This document shows positions 45,028 to 53,653 of a stretch of DNA of 53,784 nt, one piece after another (positions within the stretch are counted from its first letter, which is position 1; each line of letters opens with the position of its first letter). The notes under the pieces were generated by a model, which saw only the letters and a list, made by a program, of their open reading frames with translations, did not search any database and had not been told where the DNA came from. The stretch comes from Eubacterium sp. (GTDB lineage Bacteria; Bacillota; Clostridia; Lachnospirales; Lachnospiraceae). The DNA lies in NCBI GenBank assembly GCA_022764165.1, contig JALERM010000042.1:1-53784 (forward strand), read 5' to 3'. The translations under genes were made by a program, and so were the position numbers.

Positions 45028-45060
45028 TTCCCCGGGGAAAATGTAAAAATCCCCGGGGAA
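45028..45060. terminator. Copy B of the duplicated 33-base GC hairpin terminator
   Basis: Identical over 33 bases, loop included, to 29973-30005. Here it lies between the convergent L,D-transpeptidase and fbp genes, T-rich on both sides, so it can end both transcripts. Confidence 0.85.
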
Positions 45061-45073
45061 GTTTTCTTTCAGT

Positions 45074-47041
45074 TTAGAGTTTTTCTACCAATAATCCACT
45101 TCGATAAGCTTTCAGTAATTCCTGTAATTCTGCAATCCTCTCCCGCATCTGTTCACCGGCATCGGTGTCTCCCACAGACTGACGGTTCTTCACCCGGGTC
45201 ACCACCATACTGTTTGACAGAATATCTCTCTCCTGCGTGATTGCATCCTCTGTAGAGGTAAACGGTTCATGTGCAGCTAATACCAGCCCCCAGGAATTGT
45301 TGATCAGCGTATAACCTGCAATACCAGTTTCTTTCTGATAAGCTTTTGAAAAACCTCCATCAATAATCAAAAGTTTACCGTTACATTTGGCCGGACTTTC
45401 ACCTGACATATGGTGAACCGGAACGTGTCCGTTAATGATGTGACGGTCATTTCCCTTTACCTGGAATTCATCCAGAATCCGATCCAGTACTTCTTCATTT
45501 TCAAGGAATTTGTAATACGCGTTCTTATACTCTACCTTAGGTTCATCCTCCGCAAGGAAACATCTCTCGAAAGTTGCCATTTTATGTTTGCCATAAAGAG
45601 GAGAACTGGAACCGCTCCAGATATACCAGAGAATGTCTCTGCCTTTTTGACGTTCTTCTTCGTCAACCGCAAAAAATGCTTTCCTGACATATTTTTCCAG
45701 TGTATCATACAATTCTCTTCCCTGATATTGTTTTCCATATACTTCTACTTTACTAAAGGAACCATCTTCTTCCAATGGCACACAGCCATGATACAGCAGG
45801 TTGCCATTATAGACTTTATAAAGGCTTCCCTTTTTCAGCAGGAAATGCATATGTCTCTGCAGTTTTTCGCAGCCGTTGAAAGCGTTTACCAGCCTCTCAA
45901 TAACCTCTTCCTCTTCTGCAGACAGACGGTAAGGATCATTGGGATCTATGGTTGGGAAATTGGTATCCAGCATCTGATACGTTTTTCCCTCAATCTCAAC
46001 GGTTCCATTTTCATAATCAATTGCTTCCAGAACTCTTCGATTATCCATATGAAATTCCGGATGTCGTTCTACCAATTCTCCTTCCAGCTTGTATGCGATG
46101 ATAGAAATCGCTTTATGCATCATTCGGCTCAGCTCTGCCTCCATCGCATTCAGATCGCCGCTTCCCTTGATTTTAAAACAGGTACAGGGATCATCGCCAT
46201 AAGTGGATAAAGCAAAAGTAGCCAACGGCAGCAGATTAATTCCATAACCATCTTCCAGAATATCCAGATTCGAATAACGAGCACAGATTCTCACAACATT
46301 GGCTATACATGTTTTCTGCCCGGCAGCCGCACCCATCCACAGAATATCATGATTCCCCCACTGAATATCCACAGAATGATACTCCATCAGCTTATCCATA
46401 ATCAGATGCGGTCCCGGTCCCCTGTCATAGATATCACCCAGAATATGCAGATGATCCACTACCAGTCTCTGAATCAGCTCACTGAGGGCAATAATAAATT
46501 CCTCAGCACGCCTTACTTCAATAATCGTATCAATAATCTGTTCGTAATATGCTTCCTTGTCCAGAATCTCCGGCTTTTCCGTAATCAACTCATCGATCAC
46601 ATAAGCAAAATCGGCAGGCAGTGCCTTGCTCACCTTTGATCTGGTATACTTAGATGCCACACGCTTACAAACCTCAATCAGACGATATAAGGTAATCCGA
46701 TACCACTCATCCATATGAGGCTCTGTTTTACTGACAAGCTTCATCTTCTCTTTCGGATAATAAATCAGTGTCGCCAAAGCTTTTTTGTCCTTAGTACTCA
46801 GCGTATGTCCAAAAATTTCCTCAATTTTTTTCTTAACCGAACCGGAACCATTCTTCAGCACATGGGAAAACGCCTCGTACTCTCCATGAATATCTGTCAG
46901 GAAATGTTCTGTACCTTTGGGAAGATTCAGGATTGCCTGCAAATTGATAATCTCTGTAGATGCTTTGGCAATCGTAGGATACAGCTCCGCCAGACGTTCC
47001 ATAAGTCTCAGTTCCATCGGTTCCATATTAATCTTTTCCAT
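45074..47041 (-). CDS. fbp: Fructose-1,6-bisphosphatase, class III
   Basis: 655 residues, the large Firmicutes-type FBPase of the metallophosphatase fold. LTDIHGEYEAFSHVL (metal site), GDIYDRGPGPHLIMD, WGNHDILWMGAAAG and NGHVPVH carry the metal and catalytic residues. It hydrolyses fructose-1,6-bisphosphate to fructose-6-phosphate for gluconeogenesis. Start at 47041 (MEKINMEP), AAGGGGG upstream; an in-frame ATG 30 bases earlier lacks this. Probably monocistronic. Confidence 0.96.
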   Translation of the reverse strand: MEKINMEPMELRLMERLAELYPTIAKASTEIINLQAILNLPKGTEHFLTDIHGEYEAFSHVLKNGSGSVKKKIEEIFGHTLSTKDKKALATLIYYPKEKMKLVSKTEPHMDEWYRITLYRLIEVCKRVASKYTRSKVSKALPADFAYVIDELITEKPEILDKEAYYEQIIDTIIEVRRAEEFIIALSELIQRLVVDHLHILGDIYDRGPGPHLIMDKLMEYHSVDIQWGNHDILWMGAAAGQKTCIANVVRICARYSNLDILEDGYGINLLPLATFALSTYGDDPCTCFKIKGSGDLNAMEAELSRMMHKAISIIAYKLEGELVERHPEFHMDNRRVLEAIDYENGTVEIEGKTYQMLDTNFPTIDPNDPYRLSAEEEEVIERLVNAFNGCEKLQRHMHFLLKKGSLYKVYNGNLLYHGCVPLEEDGSFSKVEVYGKQYQGRELYDTLEKYVRKAFFAVDEEERQKGRDILWYIWSGSSSPLYGKHKMATFERCFLAEDEPKVEYKNAYYKFLENEEVLDRILDEFQVKGNDRHIINGHVPVHHMSGESPAKCNGKLLIIDGGFSKAYQKETGIAGYTLINNSWGLVLAAHEPFTSTEDAITQERDILSNSMVVTRVKNRQSVGDTDAGEQMRERIAELQELLKAYRSGLLVEKL

Positions 47042-47223
47042 ATAAACCCCCTTGCCTTTTTCTTTCATCATACATGTGTTTACTCTCTAATTATAGCAGA
47101 TTTTTACCATTTTTAAGAGAAAAATCTATTGTTTTTCTAGAAATTTTGATTTAAGATTAAAAAAAATAAAAATTGTGCAGTAATAAATACAATGCTGCAC
47201 CCGTTCGTGAAAGGAGCAATACT

Positions 47224-47664
47224 ATGTTAAAAGGAATTCCTCAGATTTTATCCCCTGAATTACTGAAAGTTTTATGTGAGATGGGACACAGCGATCGTCT
47301 GGTCATCTCTGACGGCAATTTCCCGGCAGAGTCCATGGGAAAAAATGCTATCGTGATCCGCTGCGACGGACACGGCGTTCCGGAACTTCTGGATGCCATC
47401 CTGAAAGTATTTCCACTGGATACCTATGTTGAAAAACCGGTAAACCTGATGGAAGTTATGCCTGGTGACACCGTAGAAACCCCGATCTGGGAAACTTACA
47501 AAGAAATCGTTGCCAAATACGATAACCGCGGTGCAGACGCCATCGGAAATATTGAAAGATTTGCTTTCTATGATGAAGCAAAGACAGCATATGCAATTAT
47601 CGCTACCAGCGAAAAAGCACTGTATGCAAATATCATGCTGCAGAAAGGTGTCGTTGTAGAGTAA
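47224..47664 (+). CDS. fucU: L-fucose mutarotase (FucU/RbsD family)
   Basis: 146 residues. The start (MLKGIPQILSPELLKVLCEM) with GHSDRLVISDGNFP carries the catalytic His and Asp of the pyranase family; RCDGHGVPELLDAI and the C-terminal YANIMLQKGVVVE match FucU better than RbsD. It interconverts sugar anomers (fucose; possibly other 6-deoxy sugars such as those of the rha locus). GAAAGGAG precedes the ATG. It stands alone, without fucI or fucK, and its stop codon lies at the entry of a structured repeat. Confidence 0.88.
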   Translation: MLKGIPQILSPELLKVLCEMGHSDRLVISDGNFPAESMGKNAIVIRCDGHGVPELLDAILKVFPLDTYVEKPVNLMEVMPGDTVETPIWETYKEIVAKYDNRGADAIGNIERFAFYDEAKTAYAIIATSEKALYANIMLQKGVVVE

Positions 47665-47912
47665 GATACTTTTTTATAGTTTGAGAACGGACGGAAACTT
47701 CTTATCATTTTTTCAGAAGCAGGCCGTTCCTCCTCAGCTAGCCGCTAACTACGACTAAAATCCTTGCTCAGGAGAGCCTGAGCAAGGAAGTCTCCGTAAG
47801 CGTCGGATCTTCGGACTCACTTTTCCCAATGCTTCTGAAAAAATGATAAGAAGTTTCCTGTTCAGTTCCAAACGAAACAAAGCATGCGGGAAGGGAATTG
47901 TATGTTATACAC
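47655..47912 (+). repeat. GGACGG structured repeat, copy 1
   Basis: About 258 bp. Begins TGTAGAGTAAGATACTTTTT, then a long stem: GGACGGAAACTTCTTATC pairs with GATAAGAAGTTTCC, continued by TTTTTTCAGAAGCA / TGCTTCTGAAAAAA. Conserved interior boxes are AGGCCGTTCCTCCTCAGCT, CGACTAA, GCTCAGGAGAGCC (part of a perfect 11-bp hairpin here) and TCGGACTCACTTTTCCCAAT. A 3' hairpin TTCC...GGAA and the tail TGTATGTTATACAC end it. Same orientation as copy 2, and the two flank the GDPD gene. The 5' end overlaps the last codons of fucU. Confidence 0.85.
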
Positions 47913-47946
47913 TTCCTCAAAGAATAGCTAAGTGACAGATACATAG

Positions 47947-49146
47947 TTATATTTTTCCCTTACTTCGCAGTTTCATGGCTTTGTTTGGGAAGTTGGTGAT
48001 GATTCCATCTACTCCCCACTCTGCCATTCGTCTCATATGTTTTTTCTTGTTCACGGTCCACACATTGACGCCGATTCCTTTTTCATGGCATTCTTTTACC
48101 TGCTCTTCGGTAAGGAAATTTATATCCGGATGGTAAAATTCCACTCCATTTTCACTTGCCAATACGCCCATGTTATCCATACGGGTTTCCATCAGAAAGC
48201 CGGCAGGGATTTCTGGAATCAGTTTTTTACACTTGAGCATGGACACCGGATTGAAAGATGAAAACAGGATGCGATCCTCCAAATGAAATTGTCGGATCAT
48301 TTCAATCACTTTTTCTTCCATATTCTGATAATAATAAACGCTGTTTTTCAGTTCCATATCCGTTATCAAATCTGTATCTTTCACCCAATCCAGGTATTCC
48401 TCCAATGTGGGGATTCTCTGGAACTCATATTTCCCCGGAAATGCTCCCCAGCAATCAAATCTACAGAGTTCTTCATATGTATAATCCCGGATAAATCCGG
48501 AACCATTGGTGGTACGGTCAATCGATTCATCATGCATGATCACAGGCACTCCATCTTTTGTCAGATGTACATCCAGCTCGATCCCGTTACATCCTGTTTC
48601 ATATGCTTTCTGAAACGCCAGCATGGTATTTTCCGGATACTTTCCACTGAAACCTCTGTGTGCAAATATTTTCATCCTGTTCTCATTCTCCAAACAACAT
48701 GTTTCCTCTTCCGGTCGCTGTTTTGACATATCCGGAGTAAAAATCAGATATTCCTGCTTATAATTACCCCAGATGGTACAGGGCTCCTTCAAAAAATAAA
48801 ATGTAAAAAAAAGCATCTCTCTGTCGATCAATTCCAACGCAATAGCCAGAATCTCCTCATCCAGCGGAATCAGCAATTCAGATCCCTTTTCCTCCAGATT
48901 TTTCAGATACTCCTGCTGCTGCGGCTGAAGAACCGACAAAATCCGATCCTTCGACTCCTGTTCCAGAAATGGATAATAACAATCCACAAAAGAACCTTCA
49001 TCCCCGTTCTTTTTCCACAATTCCCGGATGTACCTGTCCGCCATCCGTGGGCTGAAATACTGGCTTTCCCAGGCATACTCAGACATACCGTTCTGAATCT
49101 TCTCAAAATAAATACCACCCCGGGCAACTAATTCCTGTGGTGTCAT
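47947..49146 (-). CDS. Glycerophosphodiester phosphodiesterase with extra N-terminal domain
   Basis: 399 residues. The GDPD domain spans about 158-395: FAHRGFSGKYPENT (His163, Arg164), GIELDVHLTKDGVPVIMHDE (Glu, Asp and general-acid His), ITDMELKN, and VNVWTVNKKKHMRRM at the end. It splits glycerophosphodiesters to glycerol-3-phosphate and an alcohol. The first about 155 residues (MTPQELVARGGIYFEKIQNG ...) are of no recognised family; M158 could be an internal start but lacks a ribosome site. No signal peptide. Flanked by direct copies of the structured repeat; its promoter must lie in or next to copy 2. Confidence 0.88.
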   Translation of the reverse strand: MTPQELVARGGIYFEKIQNGMSEYAWESQYFSPRMADRYIRELWKKNGDEGSFVDCYYPFLEQESKDRILSVLQPQQQEYLKNLEEKGSELLIPLDEEILAIALELIDREMLFFTFYFLKEPCTIWGNYKQEYLIFTPDMSKQRPEEETCCLENENRMKIFAHRGFSGKYPENTMLAFQKAYETGCNGIELDVHLTKDGVPVIMHDESIDRTTNGSGFIRDYTYEELCRFDCWGAFPGKYEFQRIPTLEEYLDWVKDTDLITDMELKNSVYYYQNMEEKVIEMIRQFHLEDRILFSSFNPVSMLKCKKLIPEIPAGFLMETRMDNMGVLASENGVEFYHPDINFLTEEQVKECHEKGIGVNVWTVNKKKHMRRMAEWGVDGIITNFPNKAMKLRSKGKI

Positions 49147-49174
49147 ACACTCGCCTCATTTCCTGCTAAAATTC

Positions 49175-49437
49175 TGTAGAAAGTATACTTTTTTGTTAAT
49201 TTGAAAGGGGACGGAAACTTCCTATCATTTTTTCAGAAGCAGGCCGTTCCTCCTCAGCTAGCCGCTAACTACGACTAAAATCCTTGCTCAGGAGAGCCTG
49301 AGCAAGGAAGTCTCCGTAAGCGTCGGATCTTCGGACTCACTTTCCCCAATGCTTCTGAAAAAATGATAGGAAGTTTCCTGTTCTCTCCCAAATGTAACAT
49401 AATGCGTGCGGGAGAGATAGATGTTGTACTTTTACAC
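49175..49437 (+). repeat. GGACGG structured repeat, copy 2
   Basis: About 263 bp, nearly identical to copy 1 in its interior. The stem differs by paired changes: ACTTCCTATC here against ACTTCTTATC in copy 1, matched on the other arm by GATAGGAAGT against GATAAGAAGT. The 3' hairpin is CTCTCCC...GGGAGAG, again a paired change. Ends TGTAGAAAGTATAC and, read inwards from the other side, GTGTAAAAGTACAAC resemble terminal inverted repeats. On the minus strand the entry end supplies TATACT (49187-49182), a possible -10 for the GDPD gene. Confidence 0.88.
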
Positions 49438-49469
49438 AAGGAATATCCGTTTCCCAAATTGTAATTATT

Positions 49470-49733
49470 GTGATTAAAGTTCAACATACATTCCTTTCGG
49501 GCGTACTTTGTTTCTTTTGGAATGAAACAGGAGAATCTCTGGTATTTTTCAGAAGCATTGGGAAAAGCGAGTCCGAAAATATGCACTTAGCAAGACTTTG
49601 GCGCAAAGGCTTTCCTGAGCGTCAATTAGTCGCGCTTAGTGCAGAGTTGAGGAGGAGCGGCCTGCTTCTGAAAAATACCAGAGATTCTCCGTCCCCCTCC
49701 AAACGAATTACAAAAAAGCATACATTTTTACAA
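49470..49733 (-). repeat. GGACGG structured repeat, copy 3 (inverted, diverged)
   Basis: About 264 bp, opposite orientation to copies 1 and 2, tail to tail with copy 2 (32 bases apart). The outer stem has a new sequence but still pairs: GAGAATCTCTGGTA with TACCAGAGATTCTC, then TTTTTCAGAAGCA with TGCTTCTGAAAAA. Boxes kept: AGGCCGCTCCTCCTCAACT, CGACTAA, GCTCAGGAAAGCC, TCGGACTCGCTTTTCCCAAT. The 3' hairpin is CATTCC...GGAATG. The middle part differs, with its own TGCAC...GTGCA stem. Confidence 0.85.
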
Positions 49734-49776
49734 GTTCATTATAATTCAGTCTCATGCAGACAGCAATAGGAAGGTT

Positions 49777-51078
49777 CTATGATTGATTCCCCATACGGTA
49801 TTGATATTCCGGCATCTTATCCAATCCGTTACCAAGTACCTTATTACCCACGTATTGAAAACTTCCATCATCTGCGAACCGAACGGTAAGTTCATGTGTA
49901 ATGAAAGCCTCATTGCATTGTACTTTCTCGCAGACTGCATCTACAATTAAGGTAATCGTCCCTTCACCATTGTCCTGAATATCCGTCACCTCAGGAAATG
50001 AATTTCCCAGGAAACTGAGTGCTCCATTGGCAAATCCAAGATCTGCCCAACCGTAACTTTCTGTTTCCGGGTCATAAACCGCCCAACTGCGAATCTGCTC
50101 TGCCGTTACCGGAAGATACTCCATGAGCAGACTCTCAAATTCATCAGCAGGGATTCCGGTTTGATTCTCCTCCGGGCAATACTTTTTCTGATATTTCATC
50201 TGATACAGATATTCATAAATTCCATTGTAATCCAGTTTGTCCATATGTTCTGTGTCCCAGTCAGAACACAACAGATTATTTCCCTGATAACCCACTTTTT
50301 CAACACAAAGTTCAGACATACGGCGATTTTCCTCACCCAACGGTTTCACCCGTACCATGTGGCTGCCATCCACCACTTCACTGACTTCCGATTCTTCGGG
50401 AACACAGAGTTCATAACAAAACCAGCCTTTCTCTGTATAGTCCCATTTTTTAAGTCTTGTATAAGAAATATATGAAATGACCGGCTGATTTTTGACATTC
50501 CATGCAGCATCAGAACTTAACACGTACAGATTTTTACCATCAAATTGATATTTCTTTCTTCCGATGCCGCCGTGGGAACGCACTTCGTACAATATCACAG
50601 AACCTTCTATTCCTTCCCTGCAGGAATTCAAGAAAGAATCCATCACCTCATAATTTTCCATATCAGAGTACGTCACTACTGCTGTGACCGGGCAACCAGT
50701 CTCCCCAAGTGTGGTTTTCATCTGAAGCAGAGGTTCATTTGCAAGAACCACATTAGAAGCTTCCCCTTTATCTGCCTGGAGATATATGTTCTCAATATAA
50801 CCCATGACTTTTCGGCAGTCCTCTTCGGCTTCTTTTCTCTCACTTTCATTGACAGGCAGATCATAACCCTGGTCCGTTTCTTCCGATTGCGATTTATCTT
50901 CTGATTCATTTAAATAATCTTCTGAAATATCTTCCCAGGAAATATCCGTCTCAGCAGTTCCTATCACTGTTTCGGAGGAAGTTTCTGCTTTATTACAGCA
51001 ACAGAATAACCCACATAATGCGATTACAGCAAAAGGTAACAGGGTTCGCAGAATAGTATTCTTTGATTTTAACAGCAT
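49777..51078 (-). CDS. Putative lipoprotein, DUF6070-like
   Basis: 433 residues. The N-terminal hydrophobic segment ends in a Cys cluster (LFCCCNKAE), a likely lipoprotein site around Cys26-28. It is followed by an acidic Ser/Glu/Asp-rich linker (about 30-75) and a folded domain that includes YQFDGKNLYVLSSDAAWNVK, WFCYELCVPEESEV and ESLLMEYLPVTAEQIRSWAV. The pattern fits an uncharacterised Lachnospiraceae lipoprotein family (DUF6070-like); family name tentative. Function unknown. Precedes the repeat copy 3. Confidence 0.65.
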   Translation of the reverse strand: MLLKSKNTILRTLLPFAVIALCGLFCCCNKAETSSETVIGTAETDISWEDISEDYLNESEDKSQSEETDQGYDLPVNESERKEAEEDCRKVMGYIENIYLQADKGEASNVVLANEPLLQMKTTLGETGCPVTAVVTYSDMENYEVMDSFLNSCREGIEGSVILYEVRSHGGIGRKKYQFDGKNLYVLSSDAAWNVKNQPVISYISYTRLKKWDYTEKGWFCYELCVPEESEVSEVVDGSHMVRVKPLGEENRRMSELCVEKVGYQGNNLLCSDWDTEHMDKLDYNGIYEYLYQMKYQKKYCPEENQTGIPADEFESLLMEYLPVTAEQIRSWAVYDPETESYGWADLGFANGALSFLGNSFPEVTDIQDNGEGTITLIVDAVCEKVQCNEAFITHELTVRFADDGSFQYVGNKVLGNGLDKMPEYQYRMGNQS

Positions 51079-51117
51079 CTATTTTAATACCTCCATAGAG
51101 CAATGCCGCTTGTAAAC

Positions 51118-52716
51118 TTATCTTTTTTCAAATCTTTCCATGATGCACTGATGCTTTTTCGTCTTTTTATCGTAATTAATAGCAACAAGAATAATATTTC
51201 CTATATACTGCAATAATGCTTTGGGATATTCCCGCTCTTTTATTTGTTGAATTGCTGACACTGTACTTTTATTCCACTTTAACTCAACTACTAATGCAGG
51301 GTACTCTCCCGTATACTCAATTTTAGGAATATACACAAAATCTGCAAAACCTTTCCCTGTCGGTAATTCACGTATAGGTTTGAAATAATACCTCATAGAG
51401 CTCAAATACGCAATTGTCAAAACACTACTGAGAGAATTTTCATCATTGTACTGTATTGTGGAGACATACTGGTCATGTATATTTTCAATCCCAGAAGCAA
51501 CTACTTCTGCATCCATTTCCAGTGTTGCATCAAGCATTTCAAGCGATTTCCTCTGAAAATCAATCATCTCATCCCATTCTTTTCTTCTGATTGCGGCAGT
51601 CAATTCCTGACGAATTTCTTCATTGGGTACAAATGCCATTTTACAGTTCTGATCATAACCCAAATATCCCAAATGAATCAGACAAGTAAGAACATCGTCT
51701 TTATTGGAAAAACTGACCATATCATTCTGAAAAGAAGATATATCAACTTCCACGACCGAACCAGAAAGCATCTCTATCATAGCATTTTTTAACCCATCAA
51801 AATCCATATTAATCAAAGGGACAATAGATTCGAATGTTCCGGTTTCAGACCAATAACTTTTAAATTTTCCTTTCGTCATAACGCCGACCACTGCTTTAGG
51901 ATTATACACCTGATGATTTTCCAGCAAATAGCCGTTATACCATCGCTTTACTTCATTGAAATCCCTGTTGTATCGTTTACAAAGACCTTCCACCTCATCT
52001 TCTGTAAAGCCAATATACGGTGCCAGATCACCTGCATCCAACATGGTAAATTCGTCAAAATTATTTAAAGCTGACTGTGTACGCAGTTTTTTAATAGGAA
52101 GTATTCCTGTCAAATAAGCCAGGGCAATATAACGTTTTGGTACATTTCCCTTAAATATACCTCGAAGGAAATTAATATATTCCTCCTGCACTTTCTGATT
52201 AGCAGACTCATCACGAATGAGCACATCCCATTCATCAACGATAACGATAAATTTCTTCTTCAAAACCGCATTGATCCGTGAAAGTGCATCTGTAAGTGAC
52301 TGTACTTTTTCCGGAAGCTCTTCGGGGTATAATTCCCGTAATTCGTCAATCACACTTTTTGTAATAAAAGAAACAACTCTTTCCGATCCACCTGCCGCTT
52401 CTATACACCATTGTACATCAAAATGAATAACATCAAATTTATTCAGATACTCTTTAAAAGTCCCACTCTTACCGATCTCAAGATTCTCAAATATTGTTTC
52501 TGAATCACAACCCTTGCTATAATAAGCAATAAGCATATCAACGGTTGTGGACTTACCAAATCGACGTGGTCGGCTATTGCAAATAAAAGCGGCATCTGTA
52601 TCAATTGCTTCATTGGTATAATTCAGAAGTCCTGTCTTATCAACATATATTTTGGAATTTAGCATTGTCTGAAATGCACTGTTATCTGAATTCACAAATA
52701 TTCCCATATGTGCCAC
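51118..52716 (-). CDS. AAA-ATPase / PD-(D/E)XK nuclease-like protein (DUF1703 type)
   Basis: Up to 532 residues. N-terminal AAA-ATPase_like domain: Walker A NSRPRRFGKSTTVD, Walker B FIVIVDEWDVLI, LAYLTGILPIKK. C-terminal nuclease-like domain: GFADFVYIPK (Asp) and YPALVVELKW (Glu-x-Lys). These proteins are very common and multi-copy in gut Clostridia and Bacteroidetes; role unknown, possibly linked to mobile or defence functions. Start either GTG 52716 or ATG 52707; the ATG has the better ribosome-site spacing. Intact, unlike the family fragment at 259-537. Confidence 0.85.
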   Translation of the reverse strand: MAHMGIFVNSDNSAFQTMLNSKIYVDKTGLLNYTNEAIDTDAAFICNSRPRRFGKSTTVDMLIAYYSKGCDSETIFENLEIGKSGTFKEYLNKFDVIHFDVQWCIEAAGGSERVVSFITKSVIDELRELYPEELPEKVQSLTDALSRINAVLKKKFIVIVDEWDVLIRDESANQKVQEEYINFLRGIFKGNVPKRYIALAYLTGILPIKKLRTQSALNNFDEFTMLDAGDLAPYIGFTEDEVEGLCKRYNRDFNEVKRWYNGYLLENHQVYNPKAVVGVMTKGKFKSYWSETGTFESIVPLINMDFDGLKNAMIEMLSGSVVEVDISSFQNDMVSFSNKDDVLTCLIHLGYLGYDQNCKMAFVPNEEIRQELTAAIRRKEWDEMIDFQRKSLEMLDATLEMDAEVVASGIENIHDQYVSTIQYNDENSLSSVLTIAYLSSMRYYFKPIRELPTGKGFADFVYIPKIEYTGEYPALVVELKWNKSTVSAIQQIKEREYPKALLQYIGNIILVAINYDKKTKKHQCIMERFEKR

Positions 52717-52826
52717 TCTCTCCCTTCCAACTTAACAGAGTATCATCTCTCTGCTTATAACACGATAATGATTAACAAAATCTCTTTTTATCTTATCATA
52801 CGCATTGTCGTTAAGCAAGAACCAAG

Positions 52827-52855
52827 CAAAAAGGCTGAACTATAAGTTCAGCCTT
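52827..52855 (-). terminator. Terminator of the cyclase-family gene
   Basis: AAGGCTGAACT (52831-52841) and AGTTCAGCCTT (52845-52855) pair perfectly; on the minus strand TTTTT follows. 21 bases after the stop. Confidence 0.88.
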
Positions 52856-52876
52856 CATTGTCTTTCTCATATCTGA

Positions 52877-53635
52877 TTATTCCGTAATTGCCCACACTCT
52901 CGCCGGAAGTCCTGTGGCACCTTCAATCCTTGGATAGGACACAATAATTACAGCACCGGCCGGCTGAACCTGATCCAGATTTTTTAAAAGTTCAACCTGT
53001 AATTTTTCCTGTTCCAATACATATCTCTCGCATACAAGATCACCATGGGCTTCTGCCACCGCAGACGAGTCCGTATCCAGTGTCTCATGACCATTTGCCG
53101 CTGCGTTTCTGACTTTATAAATATATTCCAATGCCTCAAGAGACCAGCCCGGGAAATTTTCACTTCCATCTTCTTTCAATCCTGATAAAGCGTCAATATC
53201 CGGCCATCTTTTGTACCAGTCAGTACGAAGAGCCACAAATGCGCCATCAGGAATTGGTCCATATTTTTCTTCATAGGCTTTAATATCTTCAACTGTAACA
53301 GCATATCTGATGTTTTCCTTTACCTTTTCTGTGATATCAATGACTACCAGCGGAAAAATCAGGTCATTCACATCATATTTTTCTGACAAATCCTTACCTT
53401 TGGCAAAATGTCCCGGGAAATCAATATGAGTACCAAACTGCCCCGGGAACTTAAACGTCTGAATCAGACATTCCAGCTCAGGCTTTCCCCAATCCCATAC
53501 CGTTTTAGATAACTCAACCGAACCGCTGGGAATTCCTGACCAATAAGGGCTCTTATTATTCAGTGAATGTGACAGCTCCACCCATTTGTATGTTTTTGCT
53601 TCTTCCAGTGCATTCCATAATTTGTAATCTGACAT
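52877..53635 (-). CDS. Cyclase-family metal-dependent hydrolase (kynurenine formamidase-like)
   Basis: 252 residues of the cyclase family (PF04199). The metal-binding hallmark FGTHIDFPGHF is intact, with WVELSHSLN near the start, PDGAFVALRTDW in the middle, and DTDSSAVAEAHGDLVCERYV giving later active-site residues. Relatives hydrolyse formylkynurenine, isatin or related cyclic amides. Substrate cannot be told from sequence; no tryptophan genes are adjacent. GAGGAG precedes the ATG. A structured leader lies upstream. Confidence 0.85.
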   Translation of the reverse strand: MSDYKLWNALEEAKTYKWVELSHSLNNKSPYWSGIPSGSVELSKTVWDWGKPELECLIQTFKFPGQFGTHIDFPGHFAKGKDLSEKYDVNDLIFPLVVIDITEKVKENIRYAVTVEDIKAYEEKYGPIPDGAFVALRTDWYKRWPDIDALSGLKEDGSENFPGWSLEALEYIYKVRNAAANGHETLDTDSSAVAEAHGDLVCERYVLEQEKLQVELLKNLDQVQPAGAVIIVSYPRIEGATGLPARVWAITE

Positions 53636-53653
53636 TTTTCATTCTCCTCGTAT

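Noticed and set aside
47655-49733. CRISPR array
   Set aside because: The repeats are about 260 bp, inverted in one copy, with no regular short repeat-spacer pattern and no cas genes.
49470-49769. Small gene across repeat copy 3 (about 99 codons)
   Set aside because: It follows the repeat's structure, is not kept in the other copies and has no ribosome site.
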